DNA from: Dehalococcoidia bacterium | GTDB lineage: Bacteria > Chloroflexota > Dehalococcoidia > Dehalococcoidales > DAOWKM01 | Length of the DNA: 11,482 nt | Assembly (NCBI GenBank): GCA_030643695.1 | Contig: DAOWKM010000071.1 | Coordinates: 1 to 11,482, forward strand | Direction: 5' to 3' | In this document: positions 1 to 6,772 of the stretch, piece by piece | How positions within the stretch are numbered: position 1 is the stretch's first letter | Layout of the letters: each line of letters opens with the position of its first letter | The notes under the pieces: model-generated | The model's database searches: none | Told to the model about the DNA's origin: nothing | Seen by the model: the letters and a program-made list of their open reading frames with translations, nothing else | Program-made: the position numbers and the translations under genes

Positions 1-24
1 AACCTACTTAAAAAGGATACTGTA

Positions 25-156
25 ATGACTGATAAACCGCTTCCTGACCTGAAAACATTCATTGAGAATGTCAACAAGAAGGATAACAGGCGTAACGGAC
101 TGAAAATTCATTTTGCCTTTGTCAACCGAAAAAGAAAAGCTAAGTCTAAAAGATGA
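25..156 (+). CDS. Small basic hypothetical protein (43 aa) or C-terminal end of a longer one
   Basis: I do not recognise this protein. An ATG at 25 is preceded by AAGGA at 13-17 with 7-nt spacing, a good ribosome-binding site, and the frame runs to TGA at 154-156. The 43-residue product has an acidic/neutral start (MTDKPLPDLKTFIENV) and a strongly basic tail (FVNRKRKAKSKR), which could suit nucleic-acid binding, but that is speculation. The frame is also open upstream to base 1, so it may be the last part of a larger gene cut by the window edge. It converges on the radical SAM gene, with only 3 bases between the two stop codons. The good SD favours a real start here; lack of family recognition keeps confidence low. 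Confidence 0.4.
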   Translation: MTDKPLPDLKTFIENVNKKDNRRNGLKIHFAFVNRKRKAKSKR

Positions 157-159
157 CTA

Positions 160-1161
160 CTATTTTGGTTTATCTTTAGTTAAGATGAACGGGTGTCCCT
201 CGCCTTCAAAATCGGGTAAGTAGTTCTCGGCTGCTCCCATTTCTTGCCTCCAGCCATTGTTTAAGCCTATCTCATTTACTAGCTTGATGACCTCTGAATA
301 CTCTCCTGCTGAGATTGTCCTTGATAGCAGAGGAATCCGTGAAGCCCGGTGCGCAGGAAAGTATTGAGACATGATGCTGACCGTGACTGTGGGGGAAATC
401 TCACGGGCTAGCCAGGTGAGTGAATCTCGGCTACCTGCCAGCCGGTTGGGAAGAATAAGGTGACGCACAATTAATCCTTTCTGTGCCAGTCCGGCTTCAT
501 CCACTACCAGCTCCCCGACCTGTTTATACATCTCGGCGATAGCTTGGCGAGCATGCGTCACATAATCTGAAACCCGCGAGAACTTTCTCGCCCATTTATT
601 AGAGGCATACCTCAAGTCGGGCAGGTAAATGCTTATTATGCCGTCAAGTTCCCTCAGGGATTCAATGGAGTCATAACCATTGGTATTGTAGACCAGCGGT
701 AGCCGAAGTCCCATCGGCACTGCTTCCAATACTACCCGAACCAACTGCGGCACAAAGTGCGAGGGGGAAACAAAGTTGATATTGTGGCACCCTAGCTCAT
801 TCTGGAGGTAGAGCATGCGTTCCGCCAGAGTATAGAAATCTATTTCCTTAGATTGTTGCTTTTTCCAGTTCTGACTTATCTGGTAATTTTGGCAATAGAC
901 ACATCTCATATTGCAGTTGCCAAGGAATATTGCTCCTGACCCCCTGCTTCCCGAAATGGCCGGCTCTTCTCCATAATGAGGGCAAACCGCAGCCACTATG
1001 GGTAGATGACCTGAATGGCAAAACCCTTGCTCGCCTTCTAGTCGATTGACTCCGCATTCCCTGGGGCAGATGTTACACGAGGCCAATCGCGCCTCAAGTG
1101 CTGCGGCACGGCGCTCTAGTTCACCAGACTGGTATAGGGCGATATATTCTGGCTCGAACAA
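160..1161 (-). CDS. Radical SAM protein, PflX / pyruvate formate-lyase activating enzyme-like
   Basis: The product (333 aa) belongs to the PflX-type radical SAM proteins (COG1313), relatives of the activases that place glycyl radicals on target enzymes; its actual substrate is unknown. The radical SAM motif C-x3-C-x2-C is at residues 83, 87 and 90 (CNMRCVYC), followed by QNYQIS. The N-terminal third has the usual extra cysteine-rich segment (C29, C32, C36, C48) and the GEEPAISGSRGSG stretch near 65-76. The start is TTG at 1159-1161, with GGATGGAG upstream as ribosome-binding site. Length is normal for the family. No glycyl-radical enzyme or other likely partner lies nearby. An oxygen-sensitive Fe-S enzyme of this kind suggests an anaerobic host. 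Family assignment is firm; the reaction is not known. Confidence 0.9.
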   Translation of the reverse strand: MFEPEYIALYQSGELERRAAALEARLASCNICPRECGVNRLEGEQGFCHSGHLPIVAAVCPHYGEEPAISGSRGSGAIFLGNCNMRCVYCQNYQISQNWKKQQSKEIDFYTLAERMLYLQNELGCHNINFVSPSHFVPQLVRVVLEAVPMGLRLPLVYNTNGYDSIESLRELDGIISIYLPDLRYASNKWARKFSRVSDYVTHARQAIAEMYKQVGELVVDEAGLAQKGLIVRHLILPNRLAGSRDSLTWLAREISPTVTVSIMSQYFPAHRASRIPLLSRTISAGEYSEVIKLVNEIGLNNGWRQEMGAAENYLPDFEGEGHPFILTKDKPK

Positions 1162-1267
1162 TTACTACTCCATCCTGAATAGAGTTAGTGTCATATTACA
1201 CCCTGCTCACTAAATTTGGCTACCTTTTCATCGGGAAGGGTTGATAAACAGCCTCCAGTAAGTCATC

Positions 1268-1296
1268 TTGTTTTCTGCCCAGTTTATGACTATAAT
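1268..1296 (+). promoter_or_regulatory. Sigma70-type promoter of ilvE
   Basis: A perfect -10 box TATAAT lies at 1291-1296, with a weak -35 TTGTTT at 1268-1273 and a 17-bp spacer. This predicts transcription from about 1303. The ilvE ribosome-binding site AAGGAG (1311-1316) follows, 10 nt before the ATG at 1327. Confidence 0.6.
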
Positions 1297-1326
1297 AAAT
1301 CTTACTGAGGAAGGAGATTAGTAAAA

Positions 1327-2244
1327 ATGCCATCATACGCTTATTTCCATAACGAATTCGTTCCTCTATCTGAAGCCAGGATAGGGATTATGACTCATTG
1401 CCTGCACTATGGCACCGCTCTTTTTGAGGGTATCAGGGGCAATTGGAATAGCAAGCAGAAGCAGATTTACCTTTTTCGCCTTGAAGAACACTATGAACGA
1501 CTGCATAATGGCTGCCGGGTGTTAAAGATTAATCTACCTTATGCCATAGACGAGCTATGTCGGATAACAGTAGAACTGATAGAAAGATGCGGTTTTCAAG
1601 AAGATATATATATCCGACCAGTTGCTTATAAAAGCTCTGAGGATCTAGGTGTCCGTCTTCATAATCTGGATGATGATTTCTTCATCTTTGCTATCCCCTG
1701 GGGGAGGTATTTAGATGTAGACAAAGCTAAATGCGGCGTCTCTTCCTGGCGGCGTCCTAGTGACAATGTAATTCCACCACAGGTTAAGGTTACTGGCATC
1801 TATGTAAATAATGCCTTGGCTAAAACAGAAGCCATTGAGAATGGCTTTGATGAGGCGATTATGCTTTCCACGGATGGTCATATCTCTGAAGGGACTGGTG
1901 AGAATATTTTTCTGGTTATAGATGGTAAATTAGTCACGCCACCTAGTTACAGTAACATCCTTATGGGCATTACCCGCAACACAGTAATAGAACTAGCCCG
2001 AAACGAACTGGGTATAGAAACGATTGAGAGGCAGATTGACCGCAGTGAGCTCTATATCGCTGGAGAGTGCTTTTTTACCGGTACTGCTGCCCATATAACC
2101 CCGATAGCTGAGGTAGACCACCGTAAGATAGGTGATGGTGAAATTGGTGAGATAACCAAGAGACTACAAAGAATCTACTTTGAGGTAATACAGGGTAACA
2201 ATCCCAAATATCTTGACTGGTGCACGCCGGTTTATAAAAAGTAA
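1327..2244 (+). CDS. ilvE: Branched-chain amino acid aminotransferase
   Basis: Class IV PLP-dependent aminotransferase (305 aa, normal length) that interconverts leucine, isoleucine and valine with their 2-oxo acids using glutamate/2-oxoglutarate; cytoplasmic. The N-terminal HYGTALFEGIRG (28-38) is the classic BCAT signature. The PLP Schiff-base lysine is K154 in the K-x-x-G-x-Y motif (KVTGIY). The cofactor-anchoring glutamate is E188 in SEGTGENIF, and GITRNTVIELA (214-224) is the phosphate-binding region. ATG at 1327 has AAGGAG at 1311-1316. It has its own promoter, diverges from the radical SAM gene, and is followed 20 bp later by the PlsY-family gene, so the two are probably cotranscribed. 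A D-amino acid transaminase from the same fold is less likely given the strong BCAT motifs. Confidence 0.94.
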   Translation: MPSYAYFHNEFVPLSEARIGIMTHCLHYGTALFEGIRGNWNSKQKQIYLFRLEEHYERLHNGCRVLKINLPYAIDELCRITVELIERCGFQEDIYIRPVAYKSSEDLGVRLHNLDDDFFIFAIPWGRYLDVDKAKCGVSSWRRPSDNVIPPQVKVTGIYVNNALAKTEAIENGFDEAIMLSTDGHISEGTGENIFLVIDGKLVTPPSYSNILMGITRNTVIELARNELGIETIERQIDRSELYIAGECFFTGTAAHITPIAEVDHRKIGDGEIGEITKRLQRIYFEVIQGNNPKYLDWCTPVYKK

Positions 2245-2264
2245 GCCTAGCACAAGAGGTTTAA

Positions 2265-2885
2265 GTGGTGGTCAATGGGATTATAGCTATAATTATTGGC
2301 TATCTTCTCGGCTCTATTCCGTCAGCCTACATTGCGGCTCGTATAGTCACCGGTAAGGATATTCGTCAGATGGGTGGGGGCAATGTTGGTGCCCGCAATG
2401 TTCTCATAGAAGTTGGCAGGGGAGCGAGTATTGCCGTAGGAATTTTTGATGTTGGTAAAGGGGCAGCGGCGGTGGCTATAGCCTACTGGCTAGGTGTGCC
2501 TCTGCTCTTCGTGCTAGCCGCTGGATTGGCAGCAGTAGTCGGTCATATATGGTCTATCTACCTGAAATTCACCGGGGGAAATGGTCTGGCTACTACTATC
2601 GGCGTTCTATCCCTTCTGATGACCAGGGAGTTATTGATTGCCTTAGCCATAACACTTCTACTCGTAGTTATTACCCGGAATATTATCCTATCGGTAAATA
2701 TCAGCCTTGTTTCGGTGCCTATATTTGCCTGGTTTCTGGAGAAATCAGGGGTGCTTGTTACCTTCTCCATTGTTTTGCTGCTAGTAATAGGGATTCACTT
2801 CCTCCCCACAGCTAAGGCGGCTGTAGTCAGGGCGGGGAGTAAACAGAACTTTTTTGCTGAACTCCTGCGGAGGAACAGGGGTTAA
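2265..2885 (+). CDS. plsY: PlsY-family acylphosphate:glycerol-3-phosphate acyltransferase (divergent)
   Basis: Integral membrane protein of 206 aa with several hydrophobic helices (about 5-25, 54-75, 78-93, 122-137, 141-158, 163-180), the usual size and topology of PlsY, which acylates glycerol-3-phosphate from acyl phosphate in the first step of phospholipid synthesis. Motif 1 GSIPSAYIAAR (16-26) and a motif 2 version GGGNVGARN (37-45) are present, as is GHIWSIYLKF before motif 3. Motif 3, normally GGKGVAT, reads GGNGLAT (104-110), so its lysine is Asn106. The C-terminal H-x-x-N-I-x-R-L motif is replaced by HFLPTAKAAV (from 178). These are differences at normally conserved active-site positions, so this may be a specialised or inactive paralogue. 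The start is GTG at 2265 (or GTG 2268), with AAGAGG at 2254-2259. Confidence 0.82.
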   Translation: MVVNGIIAIIIGYLLGSIPSAYIAARIVTGKDIRQMGGGNVGARNVLIEVGRGASIAVGIFDVGKGAAAVAIAYWLGVPLLFVLAAGLAAVVGHIWSIYLKFTGGNGLATTIGVLSLLMTRELLIALAITLLLVVITRNIILSVNISLVSVPIFAWFLEKSGVLVTFSIVLLLVIGIHFLPTAKAAVVRAGSKQNFFAELLRRNRG

Positions 2886-2902
2886 GCAAGAAGAAGTGTA
2901 GG

Positions 2903-3472
2903 CTATTCTTTAGCCGGGTTTACCTGTAATGACTTCAGCAGGCAAATGACCTGGCAACTTTCCTCAAGCATAGTAGTGGAGCTGTAGGCTTCTTCAAGTA
3001 GTTGACCAATAGCGAAGCTGCCATGACTATGAACCATAATAATCTTGTGTTGATTTAATGCCTGAGCAATTATATCAGCTAGCCCCCCTGGTTGTACTTT
3101 CATATGCCAGCCAAGAACGGGAACCTGACCCACTGCCGATAATCCTTCAGCGCAGTTAGGCACAATCTCGGTTTCACTTAATGATAAGGCAACGGCATAA
3201 GGGGGGTGGGCGTGAACAATGGCTAACGCCGGGGTTTGCTGATAAATAGCCCGATGGACAGGTAATTCCGTTGAGGCTAAAGGGGTGGAGCGGTCATTTT
3301 TGCTTATCCCGGTCTCTATTAAGTCACTCTCTTGCAGGCAACCAATCATACTGCCGCGGCGAGTAATGATTATACGCTCTCCCAGTCTAATGCTTAAATT
3401 TCCGCTATGGGAGGAGACAAGTCCCCTAGTAAAAAGGTCACGGCCTATGGCCTGAAACTGAGATAAAATCAT
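2903..3472 (-). CDS. Class II aldolase/adducin-family protein (fuculose-phosphate aldolase-like)
   Basis: A 189-aa zinc-dependent member of the class II aldolase/adducin family, which includes L-fuculose-phosphate aldolase, ribulose-phosphate epimerase AraD and methylthioribulose-phosphate dehydratase MtnB. SHSGNLSIR (21-29) matches the phosphate-binding S-G-N motif. E69 in STELPVHRAIY is the usual catalytic glutamate. Zinc ligands are H87 and H89 (HAHPPYA) and H150 in HSHGSFAIG. ATG at 3470-3472 follows AAGGA with about 5-nt spacing. It lies 18 bp downstream of lexA on the same strand, so it is very likely cotranscribed and drawn into the SOS-controlled unit. The exact sugar-phosphate substrate cannot be read from the sequence. 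Confidence 0.86.
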   Translation of the reverse strand: MILSQFQAIGRDLFTRGLVSSHSGNLSIRLGERIIITRRGSMIGCLQESDLIETGISKNDRSTPLASTELPVHRAIYQQTPALAIVHAHPPYAVALSLSETEIVPNCAEGLSAVGQVPVLGWHMKVQPGGLADIIAQALNQHKIIMVHSHGSFAIGQLLEEAYSSTTMLEESCQVICLLKSLQVNPAKE

Positions 3473-3490
3473 AGCTTCCTTATCGTATTA

Positions 3491-4132
3491 TTACACCAAC
3501 CGTCTAATGATAGCAATCACTCTACCCTGAATTTCAACATTGTCCGGTCTGACATATATCGGCTTCATTTGGCTGTTTGCTGGCTGGAGTCGGATACGGC
3601 CTGGCTCAGCATAGAATTTTTTAAGCGTAACCTCCCTTTCCGCTTTAAGCCATATGGCTGCCATCTCTCCATTCTCTACCACATTCACATACTGCATCAG
3701 CACAATATCACCATCATTAATCAGGGCATCCACCATTGATGAGCCCTTCACCTTCAGAGCATAAACCCCTTCCTTACCGCGGGTCAAGTCTTCGGTCACC
3801 CCCAGCGTCTCTGAAGAGGCAATAGTATCCCAGGTATCAGGGGTAGGCACTGGTATTGGTTCACCGGCTGCTATTTGGCCAATAATGGGGATATGGAGTA
3901 GATACCCCGGGGCAGGGGACCGAGTGAGTAACTCAATACCACGCGATATCTCAGGATGGCGGCGAATATACCCCGCCTTCTCCAATATATTTAGGTTGTA
4001 ATCGGCAACGGAGGTCGAGCTAATCCCGCACTCACTTACTATCTCCCTGATACTGGGGGGATAGCCCCGCTCTACTAACGAATGGCGGATAAAATCAATG
4101 ATATGCTGCTGTTTTGTTGATAGTGCCTTCAC
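3491..4132 (-). CDS. lexA: SOS-response transcriptional repressor LexA
   Basis: LexA represses DNA-damage genes and cleaves itself when stimulated by RecA filaments. The 213-aa protein has an N-terminal winged helix-turn-helix (about 1-65) and a C-terminal S24 peptidase domain. The self-cleavage site is A89-G90 in GQIAAGEP. The catalytic serine is S132 (KGSSMVDALI) and the general-base lysine is K171 (EVTLKKFY). All hallmarks of an active LexA are present. The recognition-helix region reads SSTSVADYNLNILEKAGYI, where Bacillus LexA has a STVHGHL core, so DNA contacts have changed. The gene heads a two-gene unit with the aldolase-family gene and sits behind a promoter containing a GAAC-N4-GTTC box, indicating autorepression. 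It diverges from the amidohydrolase gene. Confidence 0.95.
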   Translation of the reverse strand: MKALSTKQQHIIDFIRHSLVERGYPPSIREIVSECGISSTSVADYNLNILEKAGYIRRHPEISRGIELLTRSPAPGYLLHIPIIGQIAAGEPIPVPTPDTWDTIASSETLGVTEDLTRGKEGVYALKVKGSSMVDALINDGDIVLMQYVNVVENGEMAAIWLKAEREVTLKKFYAEPGRIRLQPANSQMKPIYVRPDNVEIQGRVIAIIRRLV

Positions 4133-4164
4133 CTATCACCTCAAGAACTAATCCCGAGCCAAGG

Positions 4165-4178
4165 CGAACATTAGTTCT
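4165..4178 (-). promoter_or_regulatory. Candidate LexA (SOS) box upstream of lexA
   Basis: CGAACATTAGTTCT contains the exact palindrome GAAC-N4-GTTC (4166-4177), the core of the Gram-positive-type LexA/DinR operator. It covers the predicted lexA transcription start (about 4178), where a bound repressor would block initiation. A second AGAACTAAT half lies at 4144-4152 and forms a perfect 9-bp inverted repeat with ATTAGTTCT at 4170-4178. Confidence 0.7.
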
Positions 4179-4184
4179 ATAAAA

Positions 4185-4213
4185 ACTTTATATTAAATAA
4201 GTTTTTTTGTCAA
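4185..4213 (-). promoter_or_regulatory. Sigma70-type promoter of lexA
   Basis: On the minus strand a perfect -35 TTGACA lies at 4213-4208. At 17-bp spacing the -10 is TAAAGT (4190-4185); at 15 bp it would be TATAAA (4192-4187). The predicted start near 4178 falls on the edge of the SOS box. Confidence 0.6.
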
Positions 4214-4216
4214 GCC

Positions 4217-4246
4217 TTGAATTGCCTTGTTACCTCTTGCTATACT
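4217..4246 (+). promoter_or_regulatory. Promoter of the amidohydrolase gene, back to back with the lexA promoter
   Basis: TTGAAT (4217-4222), an 18-bp spacer and TATACT (4241-4246) form a plausible plus-strand promoter. Its -35 lies 3 bp from the lexA -35, giving the palindromic TCAAGCCTTGA. The predicted start is about 4253, which is the A of an in-frame ATG, implying little or no 5' leader. Confidence 0.5.
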
Positions 4247-4252
4247 GTGATG

Positions 4253-5101
4253 ATGATTATAGACTTTCACACCCATGTATTTCCACCCCAGATAAAGAAA
4301 AACCGTAATAAATATATTGATAGTGACCCCTGTTTCGCTATTCTCTACTCCAGGAAGGACGCTAAACTCGCCACCGCTGATGAACTTATCGCCAGTATGG
4401 ATGAAGCCGGGATTGATATTTCGGTCATTGTCAATATTGGCTGGACTACGCACGAGCTGTGTGTTGAAACTAACGACTACATCTTGGAGTCAGTAGCTCG
4501 CTATCCTCACCGCTTGATAGGCTTCTGTAGCGTTCAGCCCAACTCCTATGAATCAGCTATAGCTGAAGTAGAGCGCTGTGCCCAGGGGGGGATAAAAGGG
4601 GTTGGCGAGATGAGACCGGATATGCAGCTATTTGACCTTAGTGATAAGGAGGTGATGGAGCCCCTTATTAAGGTAGTAAAGAAATATGAGCTAGTTCTGC
4701 TCACCCATGCCTCTGAGCCAGTAGGTCATGAGTATCCGGGCAAGGGGAGTGTTACCCCGGATATGCTCTATCCCTTTATCACCAGCTTTCCTGATTTAAC
4801 CATAGTCTGTGCTCATTGGGGTGGTGGTTTACCCTTCTATGCTTTAATGCCCGAGGTAAAACAGGCAATGAGCAATGTCTTTTTTGATACTGCCGCCTCC
4901 CCCTTTCTGTATAGTCCTCAGGTATATAATCAGGTTATCCAGCTTGTCGGGGCTGACAAGATTCTTTTTGGTAGTGATTACCCCTTGCTGGCACAAAGTC
5001 GGTTGCTTAACGAGATTAAGTCGCTGGATTTGCCTGAGCCAGCAAAAAACCTGATTTTATCAGGTAATGCCCAAAGGCTGCTGGGTATTAGAGATGAGTA
5101 G
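4253..5101 (+). CDS. Amidohydrolase family protein (amidohydrolase 2, TIM-barrel metal-dependent hydrolase)
   Basis: A 282-aa TIM-barrel hydrolase/decarboxylase of the amidohydrolase-2 family (COG2159), which includes ACMS and gamma-resorcylate decarboxylases; substrate unknown. It opens with MIIDFHTH, where H6 and H8 are the strand-1 metal ligands. Later family positions are GVGEMRP (E119), LLTHASEP (H152), CAHWGGGLPFY (H188) and LFGSDYP (D242), all in the expected order. An upstream TTG (4217) and ATG 4250 are also in frame. I prefer ATG 4253 because MIIDFHTH is the usual family start and the promoter -10 lies inside the longer version. No purine-rich ribosome-binding site precedes it, which fits a leaderless mRNA. 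thpR follows after 11 bp, probably in the same operon. Confidence 0.86.
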   Translation: MIIDFHTHVFPPQIKKNRNKYIDSDPCFAILYSRKDAKLATADELIASMDEAGIDISVIVNIGWTTHELCVETNDYILESVARYPHRLIGFCSVQPNSYESAIAEVERCAQGGIKGVGEMRPDMQLFDLSDKEVMEPLIKVVKKYELVLLTHASEPVGHEYPGKGSVTPDMLYPFITSFPDLTIVCAHWGGGLPFYALMPEVKQAMSNVFFDTAASPFLYSPQVYNQVIQLVGADKILFGSDYPLLAQSRLLNEIKSLDLPEPAKNLILSGNAQRLLGIRDE

Positions 5102-5112
5102 AAGGTTGAGCT

Positions 5113-5697
5113 GTGGAGCGAATTCGCTCTTTTATTGCTATTGAGCTACCTGAGGAGTTGAAACTAGGGCTTACTCAACTTGAGGCTCAGCTAAAATTGG
5201 GTAAGCAGCCTTGGGTAAAGTGGGTTAACCCACAGAGCATTCACCTGACACTAAAGTTCCTGGGCAGTATTGATATTGATAGGACTGGGGAAATAACCAG
5301 GGCAATGGAGACGGCTGTCCAGGGAATATCTCCCTTCCACCTAGAGGTTAAAGACCTGGGAGTTTTCCCCAATTTGAGGCGAGTTCAGGTAGTCTGGGTA
5401 GGGATAAGGGGGGAGGTTGATAAGCTTGCCCAGCTTCAAAAGCATATTGAGTCGGCTCTAGCCCCTCTGGGTTTTGCTCCCGAATCACGACCCTTCACCC
5501 CTCATCTGACCCTGGCTCGCCTTCGTGACTGGGCATCATTAGATGACCGACAAGGATTTGGGCAGCTTATTGCCAGCACCAGGTTTGAGTTGGTTTATAC
5601 CATTGAAGTAGATGCTATCAATTTGATGAGAAGCCAGTTAACTAGAGAGGGTGCCATTTACAGTCGGATTAGCCTGGTCGGGCTAAAGAAGCCCTAG
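5113..5697 (+). CDS. thpR: RNA 2',3'-cyclic phosphodiesterase (2H family, ThpR/LigT)
   Basis: A 194-aa member of the 2H phosphoesterase superfamily, which opens 2',3'-cyclic phosphates on RNA ends to 2'-phosphates and was first described as a 2'-5' RNA ligase. The two defining H-x-T-x motifs are HLTL at 44-47 (in SIHLTLKFLG) and HLTL at 131-134 (in FTPHLTLARLRD). The opening IRSFIAIELPEE is typical of the family, and length is normal. The start is GTG at 5113 with a poor ribosome-binding site (GAAGG at 5101-5105), 11 bp after the amidohydrolase stop, suggesting translational coupling. It converges on the MBL-fold gene with 4 bases between stops and no clear terminator, so the two transcripts probably overlap antisense. 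Confidence 0.92.
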   Translation: MERIRSFIAIELPEELKLGLTQLEAQLKLGKQPWVKWVNPQSIHLTLKFLGSIDIDRTGEITRAMETAVQGISPFHLEVKDLGVFPNLRRVQVVWVGIRGEVDKLAQLQKHIESALAPLGFAPESRPFTPHLTLARLRDWASLDDRQGFGQLIASTRFELVYTIEVDAINLMRSQLTREGAIYSRISLVGLKKP

Positions 5698-5701
5698 CTG
5701 C

Positions 5702-6670
5702 TCATTTCAATGAAAACACTATCTTTTGCTTTTGTATTTCTCTTCTTATTTTCCCCGCTTCTTCAAGGTACTTCAAGTGAGCAATAGCCTCTCCAATAGC
5801 AAACCATTTTTGGGGAACAGGGAATAACTCCCAGAATTCGTAGTCTACATCCCAGCTCATTTGTGATGCCACCTGAAAGGCATTTTGGCTACCTTTTTCC
5901 AGGATAGAGAGAACCTCATTGGCTCTTTCTTGGTGGTGATACTTTAATTGCTGAATTCTCTCCTTAAAGTTGTTAAAGACACCTCTATGCCCTGGTAATA
6001 CCAGCCTAACATCAAGATGGTAAACCTTGTCAAGGCTTGTCAGGTATTCCTTTAGTGGGTTCTCCTCACTGGAAAATAGTGAAATGTTAGGGGTTATGTC
6101 ATTGAGAATATGGTCTCCGGATATGAATATCTTCTGGTTAGGTTCATAAAGACACATATGGCCTGGAGTATGCCCCGGGGTTTCAATGCATTTAAATAAA
6201 TAATCCCCGATGCTTATTACATCGCCTTCCTTCAAAATATAGAAGTCCAGATGACCCTTTGAGCCATATTTATGACCGGGGTGGCTCTGAACAGCCCGTT
6301 GAAGTTCATTTTCAGGAAAACCATTTATATAAGCAAAGCTGGATGCCTTTTCCCAGAGGTTCTTAGAGTTAATAATGTCAGCGTCTGGCTGATTGAAATA
6401 GATTGTTGATGTATCTGTGGCTAGGGTTGAGACCAGACCTAAATGGTTGGCGTGGACATGGGTAATAAAAAAATCTGCCCTGCTTAAATCTACATCCAGC
6501 TCCTTTAAGCCAGAAGACATCGCCCTCAGGCATTCCCCTCGATTCATTCCGGTATCAATAATCAGGGATTTTCCATCAGCTTTTATTATGTAAGAGTTGA
6601 CCGCTCTCAGCGGATTGTGAGGCAGAGGAACCTCAATCTTGTACAGGTTGGGCAAAATTTCTTCAGTCAT
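5702..6670 (-). CDS. MBL-fold metallo-hydrolase with C-terminal winged helix (HxHxNH variant)
   Basis: A 322-aa metallo-beta-lactamase-fold hydrolase; substrate unknown. The N-terminal domain has LIIDTGMNRGE (37-47), then the metal motif T-H71-V-H73-A-N75-H76, TPGHTPGH (164-171), SGDH with D186, and LPGHRG with H228. The usual H-x-H-x-D-H motif has Asn instead of Asp at position 75 (codon AAC). The last 75 or so residues (VASQMSW, IAHLKYLEEAGKI) form the winged-helix tail often seen in LACTB2-like members. The frame stays open upstream to TTG 6733, but a promoter lies inside that extension and MTEEILPNLYKIEV is a typical start, so I use ATG 6668-6670. Transcription is divergent from the zinc-ribbon gene. 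Family is certain, function is not. Confidence 0.88.
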   Translation of the reverse strand: MTEEILPNLYKIEVPLPHNPLRAVNSYIIKADGKSLIIDTGMNRGECLRAMSSGLKELDVDLSRADFFITHVHANHLGLVSTLATDTSTIYFNQPDADIINSKNLWEKASSFAYINGFPENELQRAVQSHPGHKYGSKGHLDFYILKEGDVISIGDYLFKCIETPGHTPGHMCLYEPNQKIFISGDHILNDITPNISLFSSEENPLKEYLTSLDKVYHLDVRLVLPGHRGVFNNFKERIQQLKYHHQERANEVLSILEKGSQNAFQVASQMSWDVDYEFWELFPVPQKWFAIGEAIAHLKYLEEAGKIRREIQKQKIVFSLK

Positions 6671-6688
6671 TGGCTTGCTCTCTTCACT

Positions 6689-6717
6689 ATGATAGCAAGA
6701 GTATCTAAGGTGGTCAA
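6689..6717 (-). promoter_or_regulatory. Sigma70-type promoter of the MBL-fold gene
   Basis: On the minus strand TTGACC (6717-6712), a 17-bp spacer and TATCAT (6694-6689) make a strong-looking promoter with predicted start near 6682. The leader would be about 12 nt and begin with GAGAG, then ATG at 6670. It decides the gene start against the upstream TTG at 6733. Confidence 0.6.
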
Positions 6718-6772
6718 TTTGTGGATAAACCAAGTCACGAGCCCAATTAAGAGTGAGGCATATTCAAAGCCC

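Noticed and set aside
848..1057. Minus-strand 69-codon frame within the radical SAM gene
   Set aside because: Out-of-frame shadow of the PflX-like gene on the same strand; the enclosing gene has the full cysteine motif set.
2901..2915. GGCTA-TTCTT-TAGCC hairpin between the convergent plsY and aldolase genes as a terminator
   Set aside because: Only 5 bp of stem and no T-run on either strand; cannot be called a terminator.
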